A stretch of DNA of 64,000 bases from CBFHND01 sp965657085 (GCA_965657085.1 CBFHND010000006.1:62001-126000), one strand, 5' to 3'. Counted from the first letter of the stretch, positions 33,563-42,626 are shown. The notes: generated by a model not told the origin, from the sequence alone. Made by a program: numbers and translations.

Positions 33563-34099
33563 ATGAGCACACCGAACCTGTTGGGTTTGTCCGGATCGCT
33601 GCGTGCCGCGTCGAGCAACACGAAACTGCTGGCCGAGGCCGCGCGTCTTTTCGGCGACTGCAGCTTTGCGATGGGTGATCTGCAACTGCCGCTCTATGAC
33701 GGTGACGCCGAAGAAGCGCATGGCATTCCAGATGCAGTGCACAGGTTAGAGCAGCAAATCGCCAAGGCTGACGCGGTGATCATTTCCACACCCGAGTACA
33801 ACAAGGGCCCATCAGGTGTTTTGAAGAACGCTCTGGATTGGGTCAGCCGGTGTGAGGGCAGTTGCTGGAACGGCAAGCCTGTGGCGGTCATGTCTGCTGC
33901 GGCGGGACGGGCTGGTGGCGAACGGGCGCAGACGGTCCTGCGCGGGTTCATGGTTCCGTTCCGCCCGCGTATCTTGCAAGGCCCGGAAATCCATCTGGCG
34001 GATTCCAACAACCAGTTCGACGCCCAGGGGCAGTTGACCGGTGCGATATACCTGCGCGAGTTGGGCGAGCTGATGAAAAACCTGCGCGCCGAGATTTAG
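33563..34099 (+). CDS. NAD(P)H-dependent FMN reductase family protein
   Basis: The 178-residue flavodoxin-like protein has the FMN phosphate loop GLSGSLRAASSNTKLL at the start and STPEYNKGPSGVLKNALDWVSR in the middle, the family signature. It reduces quinones, azo compounds or chromate with NAD(P)H in related proteins; the real substrate here is unknown. The ATG at 33563 follows an AAGGGGA site. The 3' end overlaps the convergent VOC gene by four bases. Confidence 0.88.
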   Translation: MSTPNLLGLSGSLRAASSNTKLLAEAARLFGDCSFAMGDLQLPLYDGDAEEAHGIPDAVHRLEQQIAKADAVIISTPEYNKGPSGVLKNALDWVSRCEGSCWNGKPVAVMSAAAGRAGGERAQTVLRGFMVPFRPRILQGPEIHLADSNNQFDAQGQLTGAIYLRELGELMKNLRAEI

Positions 34100-34497
34100 G
34101 CGCGGGTACTGACCTCGATCAGGTTGCCGTCGGGGTCACGCAGATAGATCGACAGGATCGGCCCGGTTGCCCCGGTTCTGGCAATTGGACCGTCCTCGAT
34201 GATCGCGTCGCAGTTCGACAAATGTATCTGCCAGCTGTCCAAACTCGTTTCCGTGAGAAAGCACAGATCGGCGGTGCCCGCCCCGGGGTGCGCGGCCTTT
34301 GGGTCAAACTCGGACCCGACCTGATGCAGATTGATCTTTTGATTGCCAAAGCGCAGCGCGTGCCGATGGGTACCGTCGGTCACGACAAAGCGTTCGTGGG
34401 TCATGCCCAGAACCGTGGTATAGAACGCGGTTGCCTGGTCGATGTCGCGCACCGTCAGCACAAGGTGATCCAGTTGTGTGATTTTTGGTTGTTGCAT
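34096..34497 (-). CDS. VOC (glyoxalase/bleomycin resistance) family protein
   Basis: The 133-residue protein is a single VOC unit: TQLDHLVLTVRDIDQATAFY at the start with the first metal-ligand histidine, then HALRFGNQKINLHQVG and SIYLRDPDGNLIEVS at the end. It resembles the virulence-associated VOC group. The substrate is not known. The start at 34497 matches the family; the frame further upstream lies across the divergent MaoC gene. Confidence 0.88.
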   Translation of the reverse strand: MQQPKITQLDHLVLTVRDIDQATAFYTTVLGMTHERFVVTDGTHRHALRFGNQKINLHQVGSEFDPKAAHPGAGTADLCFLTETSLDSWQIHLSNCDAIIEDGPIARTGATGPILSIYLRDPDGNLIEVSTRA

Positions 34498-34549
34498 GAT
34501 GGCGTGCTGCGTACCACTTGAAGCGATTGGAGAAAAGTGAGGGCCGCAG

Positions 34550-35314
34550 GTGGTACAGCATGACGTATTGGATGTGGCGCGGGCGCGGGCCATGCAGGCC
34601 ACCCTTGGGCAGCCCGCCTCGATCGTGGTGGGGGACGCCTTGCCACCCTTCTTTCATCAGCTTTACTTCTGGGACCCGCAGCCGCCGGACCATTTGGGGC
34701 GGGATGGGCATCCAAAAGTTGGCGGGATGATCCCCGACATGGGTTTGCCGCGCCGGATGTGGGCCGGGGGGCGTCTGGAATTTCATGCGCCCCTGCGCGC
34801 GGGGATTGCGGCGGACAAGACAACTGTGGTGCACAACGCGCAACGAAAAGAGGGGCGCTCCGGCCCGCTCGGATTTGTGACCCTGCGCCATGATATCCGT
34901 CAGGATGGACAGACCTGCGTGGTGGAATATCAGGACCTTGTGTACCGCGAAGATGCGGGTGGGACGGTGGCAAAGCCGCAGGCACCAACCGCACGCCGCG
35001 ACGAAGACACCGCGCGTCGTGTCACCTTCGACACGACCACTCTGTTTCGCTATTCGGCGCTGACCTTCAACGGGCATCGTATACACTATGACGAAGACTA
35101 TGCGCGCGGGATCGAGGGCTATGACGGGCTTGTCGTGCACGGGCCGTTGCTGGCGCAATTGCTGATGCTTGAAGCGGGCGCGCTGACCCGTTTCGCGTTT
35201 CGGGCAACCGCGCCGCTAATGCACCATGAAACGGCCGAGTTGTGCCGCAAGGGGCAGGACATGTGGGTGCGCGGCCCGGATGGGCGCCAGTGCATGGAGG
35301 CGCAGCTAGGCTGA
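34550..35314 (+). CDS. Hotdog-fold dehydratase, FAS1-like/HTD2 type
   Basis: The 254-residue protein has a double-hotdog layout. The N-terminal FAS1-like dehydratase half includes LPPFFHQLYFWDPQPPDHLG. The C-terminal half carries FRYSALTFNGHRIHYDEDYA, the R-x-S-A-x-T-x-N-x-H-x-I-H-Y-D active-site motif of MaoC-type hydratases. Close relatives hydrate mesaconyl-C4-CoA or itaconyl-CoA. It starts with GTG at 34550. No other dicarboxylic acid genes are next to it, so the substrate remains open. Confidence 0.85.
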   Translation: MVQHDVLDVARARAMQATLGQPASIVVGDALPPFFHQLYFWDPQPPDHLGRDGHPKVGGMIPDMGLPRRMWAGGRLEFHAPLRAGIAADKTTVVHNAQRKEGRSGPLGFVTLRHDIRQDGQTCVVEYQDLVYREDAGGTVAKPQAPTARRDEDTARRVTFDTTTLFRYSALTFNGHRIHYDEDYARGIEGYDGLVVHGPLLAQLLMLEAGALTRFAFRATAPLMHHETAELCRKGQDMWVRGPDGRQCMEAQLG

Positions 35315-36370
35315 GGCTGCGACCTCGAAACCTTCTGGGATCGTGTCACGCCCTTCGAGGATCAGATCAGCCATGACATCCGCGACCTTTGGGGCCATGC
35401 CAAAGCCGATCTTGAACCCGCCATTGGCGATGAATTGGTCGGGGCGGTCGGGCCAAGGACCAAGCATGGGCGCGCGGGACCGCGCGCGGGGGCGGATGCC
35501 GGCCCATCTGTCGATCACCGAGGCCGTTTTCAGGGCCGGGACCGCGGTGCGCGCGCGGGCGATCACCGCGTCAAGCTGATCGTCCGTTTCCATGTGGTCA
35601 AAGCTGTTCTCGGACGTTGATCCGATGGCTGTCGTTCCGTCTGTGTGCGGGATGATGTGCAGACCGTCGGCATATAGCTGCGGCGCGCCTGCCATGTCAT
35701 GCTTTAACACCGCCGCTTGTCCTTTGACCCCGGCCCCCATCGGGCGCGAGGCGCCTGCGTTCAATGCCTCGAGGCCCGCAAATCCGGTGGCCCATAAGGT
35801 AGGGCCGGTGGCCGCGCCGTCCGTTTCGATCGCGATGCCCTTCGTTGCAAGGGCTGCGACCAAGGACGCACAGGCGCGGCGGGGGTGCAGAAGGGCGCTC
35901 AGGTCATCGTGGATGATTTGGCCGGTTGGGCTTTGCGGGGTCCAGTCGCCGGATTGTGGCGCAATCCGCCATGTTGCATCATCCTGCCACAGGTCCTTGG
36001 CCGTCACGACGCGTGCCTTTGCCAGCTTAAGTGCATGATCGTCCGCAATCGGTTGCACACGACCCGTGCGGGCATAGCCGGAGCTTACGCCGCCTGCCGC
36101 TTCGACCGCGTTCCAGAACCCTTTGGCCATCAGAAGGCTTTCCAGTTGGAACTGCTTCTTGGGGTTCCAGTTCTCAGGCACGTGCGGGGCCAATGCGCCC
36201 ACGATACCGCCTGACGATCCGGCCCCGGCCCCCGCAGGGTCGATGATGCGCACACGCGCGCCGCGCAGCGCACAGGCCCAGGCGGTGGACAGGCCGAAAA
36301 TGCCCGCGCCGCGGATGGTGATGTCTGTTGCCAACGCCTGTGCCTTTGTCCAATGTCGCGCGAGTTTCAT
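35306..36370 (-). CDS. FAD-dependent oxidase, glycine oxidase/MnmC C-terminal type
   Basis: The 354-residue protein has a dinucleotide-binding start ITIRGAGIFGLSTAWACALRG (about residues 17-37) and the DAO-family end, with RWAGIRPRARSRAPMLGP and NGGFKIGFGMAPKVAD. It is divergent from mnmD with only about 14 bases between, and the two correspond to the two halves of bifunctional MnmC. It may therefore remove the carboxymethyl group from cmnm5U34 in tRNA. Glycine oxidase (ThiO-like) activity is an alternative. The start is probably 36370. Confidence 0.8.
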   Translation of the reverse strand: MKLARHWTKAQALATDITIRGAGIFGLSTAWACALRGARVRIIDPAGAGAGSSGGIVGALAPHVPENWNPKKQFQLESLLMAKGFWNAVEAAGGVSSGYARTGRVQPIADDHALKLAKARVVTAKDLWQDDATWRIAPQSGDWTPQSPTGQIIHDDLSALLHPRRACASLVAALATKGIAIETDGAATGPTLWATGFAGLEALNAGASRPMGAGVKGQAAVLKHDMAGAPQLYADGLHIIPHTDGTTAIGSTSENSFDHMETDDQLDAVIARARTAVPALKTASVIDRWAGIRPRARSRAPMLGPWPDRPDQFIANGGFKIGFGMAPKVADVMADLILEGRDTIPEGFEVAASA

Positions 36371-36383
36371 ATAGGGCGCAAAG

Positions 36384-37055
36384 ATGCAGGACCAGCGGGC
36401 AAAGTTGGAATGGCGCGACGGGCAGGTGCCGGTCAGCACGCAGTTCGACGACCCCTATTTCAGTCTGGAAAACGGTTTGGCCGAAACGGCGCATGTCTTT
36501 CTTGCGGGAAATGATCTGCCCGACCGCTTTGTGCCGGGATTTCACGTGGCTGAGTTGGGATTTGGCACGGGTCTGAATTTCGCGGTGACCTTGAAGGCAT
36601 GGCGCGGCGCCGGGATCGACGGGCAACTGCATTTCACCAGTTTCGAAGCCTATCCGATGGCACCCGATGATATGGCGCGGGCCCTGGGTGCGTTTCCCGA
36701 TCTGGGATCGTGTGCTGACGATCTCTTGCAGGTCTGGAACGGGCAAGGCGATGTCTTTGAAATGAATGATGCGCGGCTAGAGGTGATTGCAGGGGATGCG
36801 CGAACGGCCTTGCCTGCTTGGAAGGGTGCGGCAAACGCGTGGTTTCTTGATGGGTTTTCACCGGCCAAGAACCCGGAGCTTTGGGACGCTGCGCTGATGA
36901 CCGCAGTGGCTCAACATACGGCGCCGAATGGAACATTCGCCACCTACACCGCCGCCGGGTTTGTGCGCCGCGCCTTGGACGATGCTGGCTTTGACGTGCA
37001 GCGGGTGCCGGGATACGGGCGCAAGCGTCATATGAGCATCGGAACCCTGAGATGA
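36384..37055 (+). CDS. mnmD: tRNA 5-methylaminomethyl-2-thiouridine methyltransferase MnmD
   Basis: The 223-residue protein corresponds to the N-terminal methyltransferase half of MnmC: QDQRAKLEWRDGQVPVS at the start, FDDPYFSLENGLAET, the SAM motif VAELGFGTGLNFAVT, and DGFSPAKNPELW near 150. It adds the final methyl group in mnm5s2U34 of tRNA. It ends four bases into the next gene (ATGA). Confidence 0.93.
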   Translation: MQDQRAKLEWRDGQVPVSTQFDDPYFSLENGLAETAHVFLAGNDLPDRFVPGFHVAELGFGTGLNFAVTLKAWRGAGIDGQLHFTSFEAYPMAPDDMARALGAFPDLGSCADDLLQVWNGQGDVFEMNDARLEVIAGDARTALPAWKGAANAWFLDGFSPAKNPELWDAALMTAVAQHTAPNGTFATYTAAGFVRRALDDAGFDVQRVPGYGRKRHMSIGTLR

Positions 37056-37921
37056 GCGCGGGCAACAACACGGGGCTGGGCATTGCCCTGATGATCGCGG
37101 TCAGCGTGGTGTTCGCGGGCCAGGACGGGATCAGCCGCCATCTGGCCGCTGAATACAACGTCTACATGATCGTGATGATCCGGTATTGGTTCTTTGCCGC
37201 TTTTGTCGTGGCCATTGCCGGTCGCAAAGCGGGGGGTGTTACGAAGGCCGCCCGCACGGCACAGCCGCTTGTGCAGATCCTTCGGGGCGTTTTGCTTGCG
37301 GCCGAGATCTGCGTGATGGTCAGCGCCTTTACCATTCTGGGGCTGGTGGAAAGCCATGCGGTCTTTGCCGCCTATCCGTTGCTGGTTGCGGCGCTGTCGG
37401 GGCCGATCCTGGGTGAACGGGTGGGCTGGCGACGTTGGGCGGCCATCGGCGTGGGCTTCGTGGGGGTGCTGATCATTTTGCGTCCGGGTTTGGGCGTGTT
37501 CGAACCTGCCGCCGTGATCCCCCTGATCTCAGCCGTGATGTTCGCCACCTATGGCCTGCTGACCCGCTACGTGGCGCGCAAAGATCGTACCGAGACCAGC
37601 TTTTTCTGGACCGGTACGGTTGGGGCAGTGGCGATGACGGGTGTGGGCCTGTGGTTCTGGGAGCCGATGAGCCAATCCGATTGGCTGTGGATGGGCGCGC
37701 TGTGCATGACGGGGGCGCTGGGCCATTGGCTGCTGATCCGCTGTTACGAGGTGGCCGAGGCCAGTGCGGTGCAACCCTTTGCCTATTTCCAGATGGTTTT
37801 TGCTGTTGGGGTGGGTATCGCCGTTTTCGGCGAGGTTCTGGAATGGAACGTGGCCTTTGGCGCGGCCATTATCGTGGCGGCGGGCCTATTCACCTTGTGG
37901 CGTGAACGCCAGCAGGCTTGA
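37052..37921 (+). CDS. EamA-family (DMT superfamily) transporter
   Basis: The 289-residue membrane protein has ten hydrophobic segments in two EamA repeats, with the typical AEICVMVSAFTILGLVESHA and LRPGLGVFEPAAVIPL stretches. The substrate is unknown. It is coupled to mnmD by a four-base overlap and its 3' end runs 36 bases into the convergent transglycosylase gene. Confidence 0.87.
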   Translation: MSAGNNTGLGIALMIAVSVVFAGQDGISRHLAAEYNVYMIVMIRYWFFAAFVVAIAGRKAGGVTKAARTAQPLVQILRGVLLAAEICVMVSAFTILGLVESHAVFAAYPLLVAALSGPILGERVGWRRWAAIGVGFVGVLIILRPGLGVFEPAAVIPLISAVMFATYGLLTRYVARKDRTETSFFWTGTVGAVAMTGVGLWFWEPMSQSDWLWMGALCMTGALGHWLLIRCYEVAEASAVQPFAYFQMVFAVGVGIAVFGEVLEWNVAFGAAIIVAAGLFTLWRERQQA

Positions 37922-39859
37922 TCCCGTCAGTTCCGCGCTGAAGGGCTTTGGCAAGGGGTCAAGACCCAGCCGCGCGCGATAGACCGGCAGGCTTTCCGTG
38001 ACCCGCATCACGTAGTTGCGGGTTTCGCGGAACGGGATGTGTTCGATCCAGTCGACCACGTCAAAGCCTGCGCCGTTGGCAACGCGCGGATCGCCATACA
38101 GCTTCATCCAGCGGATCGGCCGCGATGGCCCCGCATTGTAGGCGGCAGACATCAGCACCGGATTGCCATCGAACCGCCCGGCCAGCTGGCCAAGAAAAGT
38201 GGCCCCCAATTCTGCGTTATACACAGGGTCGGTCAACAGGCGTGCGGTGCTGTGTTCAGCGCTGCGCCCCAGCGACGCGGCGACCTCACTGGCGGTGGCG
38301 GGCATGATTTGCATCAGACCACGTGCCCCGACGCCCGATTGCACTTTGGGATCAAATTCGCTTTCGCGCCGGGCAATGGCCAGCGCCATCTCGGGGGCAA
38401 TGGACAGATCCTGGGCCACCAGCGGGTGCAGCGCATAGTAGGGCGCGTGGATGGTCATCCCACGGCGCGCGGCGCGTTTCCCGATCATCACGGCCAAATG
38501 CGGCTGGTCAGTGTCGATCGCGGCCTGCCCCAACTGGGCAAGCGCGTCTTCACTCAGGCGTTCTGCAAGGTGGGTCCAGAAGCGTTCGGCAAGATCCAAT
38601 TCGCCCGAAGCCTGCAAAAGCATTCCTGCCTCAAAGAGATCGGATTTTGCGAACCCGGCGTCACGCCAGTCCTGGGCATGCGCGATGCCACCCATGTCGG
38701 GGTCCGGCGGCAGGTCTGCCCGTTCAGCGGCGAGCAGGCCATAAAAGGATGTCTGGAATTGCGCCCCGTCCAAATAGGATTGATCGGCGGCGGCCACATC
38801 GCCCAGCGCTTCGTGCGCGCGTCCGATCCAATACCCTGCGCGCCCACGGCTGATCGGGGATGCGATGGCGGAACGGTGGTTCTGAAAATGGGTCAAAGCG
38901 GTGGCAGGATCGTTTAGTTTGCGCAGGGCGATGTAGCCCGCAAGCCATTCGAGGTCGGCAAAGTTCGACCCTTCGGTCAGGAAATGCCGCGCGGCCATCT
39001 GGTAGGCGCGTCTTGGATCGCCATCGCGCATCTCATCGCGGGCAAGGCTGCGGCGCCGGTTTGCCCAGGCTTCGGGTTGCCCCAGTTTTTCAAGGCTGCG
39101 GGACCGATCCAGCAAAAGGCTTTTGGCATCGTCTGTGCGCCCTTTGCGGGCACGCCAGACAAACCGGTCAAAGGCCAGCCCGGGATCATCGGCGCGTGCT
39201 TCGGGTACAGCAGCAATGGCCGCATCGACGGACTTGGCACGGGTCTGCAGGGCAAGGCGTGCCATTAACAGTTCGCGTTGGCCTTCGGTCAACAGGGGGG
39301 CCATGCGGCGGGCGTCGCCCCGTTCGGATTGCCAAAGCATTGTGTCGGTGCGTGCTGCGTGGTGCGGTTCAAGCAGGTCACCGTGTTCTGCCAGAAACAA
39401 GGCGTGACTGGTGTCGTTCATTGGCATGGATCGCCATGCAAGTACGATGGACGCTTCGGCGTCGCCCGTTTCACCCTTGCGCGCCTTGGCGGCGGCATAG
39501 GCCAACACACCGCGCGGCGTTTGCGGCGCAGTATCTGCGAAGAACGCCAGAAGATCGGTGTCGTCTGCCGTCAGAAATGCGGTTTCCGATTTGCGTCTGA
39601 GAAAGGCCTCTCCGGGCCAGTCGGGGCGGCGTTCAAGGAATGCCATCACATCGGCCACGGACCCGCGCCCGGCGCGCAAGCGGTGCCATTCAATCACATC
39701 CGCAGCAACCGCTCCGTCCCGGGCGGCGATGAGTGCGGCGTTGTCCCAGTTGCCATTGCGCAGCGCGTCCATGGCCCAGCCAAGCGGCCTTGGCCGCTCT
39801 GCCGAGGCTGGCAAAGCGAGAAGTAAAAGACACAACAGGCAAGTGGCAAATCGCGACAT
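37886..39859 (-). CDS. Soluble lytic murein transglycosylase
   Basis: The 657-residue protein has a Sec signal (MSRFATCLLCLLLLALPASA), a long alpha-helical superhelix of about 450 residues and a C-terminal SLT domain. The catalytic glutamate is in ALAIARRESEFDP, followed by GVGARGLMQIMPATA and MSAAYNAGPSR. It cleaves peptidoglycan to 1,6-anhydro products in the periplasm. The start at 39859 gives the signal peptide; a longer frame would bury it. It overlaps the EamA gene at the 3' end. Confidence 0.92.
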   Translation of the reverse strand: MSRFATCLLCLLLLALPASAERPRPLGWAMDALRNGNWDNAALIAARDGAVAADVIEWHRLRAGRGSVADVMAFLERRPDWPGEAFLRRKSETAFLTADDTDLLAFFADTAPQTPRGVLAYAAAKARKGETGDAEASIVLAWRSMPMNDTSHALFLAEHGDLLEPHHAARTDTMLWQSERGDARRMAPLLTEGQRELLMARLALQTRAKSVDAAIAAVPEARADDPGLAFDRFVWRARKGRTDDAKSLLLDRSRSLEKLGQPEAWANRRRSLARDEMRDGDPRRAYQMAARHFLTEGSNFADLEWLAGYIALRKLNDPATALTHFQNHRSAIASPISRGRAGYWIGRAHEALGDVAAADQSYLDGAQFQTSFYGLLAAERADLPPDPDMGGIAHAQDWRDAGFAKSDLFEAGMLLQASGELDLAERFWTHLAERLSEDALAQLGQAAIDTDQPHLAVMIGKRAARRGMTIHAPYYALHPLVAQDLSIAPEMALAIARRESEFDPKVQSGVGARGLMQIMPATASEVAASLGRSAEHSTARLLTDPVYNAELGATFLGQLAGRFDGNPVLMSAAYNAGPSRPIRWMKLYGDPRVANGAGFDVVDWIEHIPFRETRNYVMRVTESLPVYRARLGLDPLPKPFSAELTGSSLLAFTPQGE

Positions 39860-39994
39860 CTCTTGCAATTCCCGTGGTTGCAAGGCTAGAGCCTTTGAAC
39901 ATATCGCCCGAGCCGCCGCGTGCAACTCACGTTTCGGCCAGTGGAGATGAAACCAGGCCATTTGCCGGCCAAATATGAAAAAAGGAGCGTGAAT

Positions 39995-40867
39995 ATGTTC
40001 AAAGGCTCATTGCCTGCCCTCGTCACGCCGTTTCGGAACGGCGAGCTGGATCTGGAAACCCTCAAGAAACTGGTGGAATGGCACATCGGTGAAGGCAGCA
40101 ACGGTCTGGTGCCCGTAGGCACCACCGGCGAAAGCCCCACGTTGACCCATGCCGAACATGAAACGGTTGTGGAAACGGTTGTGAAGGCCGCGGGTGGACG
40201 GGTTCCGGTGATTGCCGGAGCGGGTTCGAACAACACGCTGGAAAGCATCCGTCTGGCGCAGCACGCCGAGAAAGTGGGCGCAGATGCCATACTGGTGGTC
40301 ACGCCCTATTATAACAAGCCAACACAGCGCGGGTTGATTGCCCATTTCACGGCGATCCATGATTGCTGTGCGTTGCCGATCATCATCTACAATATCCCGC
40401 CACGCTCGGTCATCGACATGACGCCGGACACCATGGGTGAGTTGGCCAAGCTGGAACGGATCGTGGGTGTGAAGGACGCTACCGCCGATTTGTCGCGTGT
40501 GTCTGCGCAGCGGATGACCTGTGGCAAGGATTTCGTCCAACTGTCAGGCGAAGATGGCACGGCCCATGGGTTCAACGCACAAGGCGGTGTCGGTGTCATT
40601 TCGGTGACAGCGAACGTGGCGCCCAAGCTGGTGAGCGATGTGCAGGCGGCCTGTGCCGCCGGGGATTACGCCAAGGCGCTTGAGGTGCAGGACAAGCTGA
40701 TGCCGTTGCACCAGGCGATCTTTACGGAGCCGGGTCTGGTGGGGGTGAAATATGCGATGTCGCGTCTGGATCTTTGCAGCGAAGAGGTTCGTTTCCCGCT
40801 GACCGGTCTGACGGATGCGACCAAGGTATTGGTCGATGACGGTTTGCGCCACGCGGGGCTGTTGTAA
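39995..40867 (+). CDS. dapA: 4-hydroxy-tetrahydrodipicolinate synthase
   Basis: The 290-residue class I aldolase has all DapA markers: FKGSLPALVTPF at the start, GTTGES (about 44-49), the active tyrosine in YNIPPRS and the Schiff-base lysine in VGVKDATAD. It makes the first committed intermediate of lysine and diaminopimelate. An AAAGGAG site lies before the ATG at 39995. It is transcribed alone and followed by a hairpin repeat and a terminator. Confidence 0.96.
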   Translation: MFKGSLPALVTPFRNGELDLETLKKLVEWHIGEGSNGLVPVGTTGESPTLTHAEHETVVETVVKAAGGRVPVIAGAGSNNTLESIRLAQHAEKVGADAILVVTPYYNKPTQRGLIAHFTAIHDCCALPIIIYNIPPRSVIDMTPDTMGELAKLERIVGVKDATADLSRVSAQRMTCGKDFVQLSGEDGTAHGFNAQGGVGVISVTANVAPKLVSDVQAACAAGDYAKALEVQDKLMPLHQAIFTEPGLVGVKYAMSRLDLCSEEVRFPLTGLTDATKVLVDDGLRHAGLL

Positions 40868-40900
40868 ACCGGAGCGCCTTTCGGCGCACGCGATGCTTTG

Positions 40901-40945
40901 TTGGGGCTCTGCCCCAAACCCCGGAGTTTATCCGGCAAGATGAAG
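40901..40945. repeat. Two-hairpin intergenic repeat after dapA
   Basis: TTGGGG-CTCTG-CCCCAA (40901-40917) is followed by CCGGA-GTTTA-TCCGG (40921-40935) and CAAGATGAAG. The wording GGGGCTCTGCCCC ... CCCGGAGT ... AAGATGAAG matches an intergenic repeat that I recall from many Rhodobacteraceae genomes. It was the only full copy I found in the window. Confidence 0.55.
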
Positions 40946-40958
40946 TTGGATCTGGAAG

Positions 40959-40985
40959 AGGCCCGCGTGATTGCGGGCCTTTTTG
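40959..40985 (+). terminator. Terminator of dapA
   Basis: AGGCCCGC (40959-40966) pairs with GCGGGCCT (40973-40980) around a 6-base loop, followed by TTTT. This is a standard rho-independent terminator for the right-pointing dapA transcript; it lies just before the convergent soeC stop. Confidence 0.85.
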
Positions 40986-40989
40986 GTTT

Positions 40990-41862
40990 CTAGCGTTTGC
41001 CGTAGTAGAGGCCGACCACGTGTTCGGCCTGGGCAAAGAAGAGCCAGCGGGCGGTCAGCACGCCGGCGATGTGGCTGAGCACCGCGACCAGGGCAAGCCA
41101 ATGCGAGAAGGGCGAGGCCAGCAACATCACCGGTATGATGATGGCCAGCAGCAGCGCGATCATCCGCAGTTTGCTGGCGTGTTTGCGGCCGACCACATGT
41201 ACGAATTCGCGCAACAGGTAGTTGGTGCCGGTGTGAGGTGGTTCAAACGCTGTGACGGTGCCGATGTCGCCCAGACCTGTGGCCGTGGCCATGTTGGTGC
41301 CTGATTTTTCCAGCGCGCCGTCGCCTGTGACCCATGTGCCGATCAGGGCCACGCCCGCCACCAGCAAGAGCCAGATGGCCGCGCTGACCTGACCGGCCAG
41401 CAAGGCACCGCCCGCGATGGACAGGGACAGGAACATTACCGGCGTCAGCGGGGTGTTCCACCGCGGCACCGTCTTGAGCTGGGTATAGATCATCGATGTT
41501 GTGAACACGGTCAGCAGCGAAAAGAGTGCGCCCAGCCACCCCAATGCAGCGATGCGCGTATCGGCAAAGACCAGACCGGCCCCGTAGAGCGCCATCAGGA
41601 TCAAGGCCGTCACAGCACACCAGCCTTCACGGCTGAGCCAGCTTGTCCGCCATTGTGTGAACGCCTTGAGCGCACGTTCCGGGCGACCAAGGTGGAAGGT
41701 CGAAGCCATCAGCCCGCCGACGGCCATCACATAGGCGATGGCGAAGAACACAAAGGCGACCCAGCCGGTGACGGCAGGGACACCCATGCCAAGCCACATC
41801 AGCAGGCCAAAGCCCAGGCCGGAGAAGGTGGTGAAGATGATAACAGAAGGTGCCGGGTGCAT
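40990..41862 (-). CDS. soeC: Sulfite dehydrogenase membrane subunit SoeC (NrfD/DmsC type)
   Basis: The 290-residue protein has eight or so membrane helices and the DmsC-type start (PSVIIFTTFSGLGFGLLMWLG), with STFHLGRPERALKAF after the second helix. It anchors SoeAB to the inner face of the cytoplasmic membrane and passes electrons to quinone. The ATG shares a base with the soeB stop (TGATG). Assignment to sulfite rather than DMSO or another substrate rests on linkage with xsc and pta and on the missing Tat signal in SoeA. Confidence 0.88.
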   Translation of the reverse strand: MHPAPSVIIFTTFSGLGFGLLMWLGMGVPAVTGWVAFVFFAIAYVMAVGGLMASTFHLGRPERALKAFTQWRTSWLSREGWCAVTALILMALYGAGLVFADTRIAALGWLGALFSLLTVFTTSMIYTQLKTVPRWNTPLTPVMFLSLSIAGGALLAGQVSAAIWLLLVAGVALIGTWVTGDGALEKSGTNMATATGLGDIGTVTAFEPPHTGTNYLLREFVHVVGRKHASKLRMIALLLAIIIPVMLLASPFSHWLALVAVLSHIAGVLTARWLFFAQAEHVVGLYYGKR

Positions 41863-42626
41863 CAGAGTTTCTCCAGCGTTTTGTCGAGCCATCCAAGAAA
41901 GCCTGTCGCGTCCTCTGCGACAGGTTCGAGGTAAGGGGCCAACACGTCAAATTCAGGCAGGTCATCCTTGGGACGTGGGGGCAGGTATTTGTTCACCGGT
42001 TTTGTGCCTTGTTCGGGCATCAGGTCGATGCCGCCCCGTTCGGCCACCAGTTGGCTGACGGCGCTGTCAGGGTCACCCAGATCGCCGAAATGCCGCGCAC
42101 CTGCGGGGCAGGTCCGCACGCAGGATGGCACGCGGTCCACCTCTTCGAGGTTTTCGTTGTAGATGCGGTCGACGCAGAGGGTGCATTTCTTCATCACGCC
42201 TTCGGCTTGATCCAGTTCACGTGCGCCGTAGGGGCAGGCCCATGCGCACAGCCCACAACCGATGCAATCGCTTTCGTTGACCAGAACGATGCCGTCCTCT
42301 ACCCGCTTGTAGCTGGCGCCCGTGGGACACACCGTGACGCAGGGTGCGTCTTCGCAGTGCAGGCAGGATTTGGGGAAGTGGATGGTTTGCGCTGCGGGCT
42401 GGACCTTTTGCGAGTCCGCAAGAGGCTGCACCTGATAGCTGTGCACGCGGTTGAGGAAGGTGCCCGAAGGGTCGCCGCCATAAGCGTCCTGATCGGACAG
42501 CGGCGCGCCGTAGTTCTCGGTGTTCCAGCCTTTGCACGAGATCACGCAGGCATGGCACCCGACGCAGGTGTCCAGATCGATCACCAGGCCAAGTTTCTTG
42601 TCGGTCTGTGTTGGCAGCTGAGTCAT
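41862..42626 (-). CDS. soeB: Sulfite dehydrogenase iron-sulfur subunit SoeB
   Basis: The 254-residue protein carries four [4Fe-4S] groups: CVGCHACVISC (about 21-31), CLHCEDAPCVTVC (about 88-100), CIGCGLCAWAC (about 122-132) and CTLCVDRIYN with CVRTC later. It links the molybdenum subunit to the membrane subunit. There is no signal peptide, so it acts in the cytoplasm. It overlaps soeA by four bases. Confidence 0.9.
   Translation of the reverse strand: MTQLPTQTDKKLGLVIDLDTCVGCHACVISCKGWNTENYGAPLSDQDAYGGDPSGTFLNRVHSYQVQPLADSQKVQPAAQTIHFPKSCLHCEDAPCVTVCPTGASYKRVEDGIVLVNESDCIGCGLCAWACPYGARELDQAEGVMKKCTLCVDRIYNENLEEVDRVPSCVRTCPAGARHFGDLGDPDSAVSQLVAERGGIDLMPEQGTKPVNKYLPPRPKDDLPEFDVLAPYLEPVAEDATGFLGWLDKTLEKL

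Noticed and set aside
39952..39976. CATTTGCCGGCCAAATATG before dapA as a second copy of the 40901 repeat
   Set aside because: Only a short part (CCGGC, AATATGAA) is shared and the hairpin parts are missing, so similarity is too weak.
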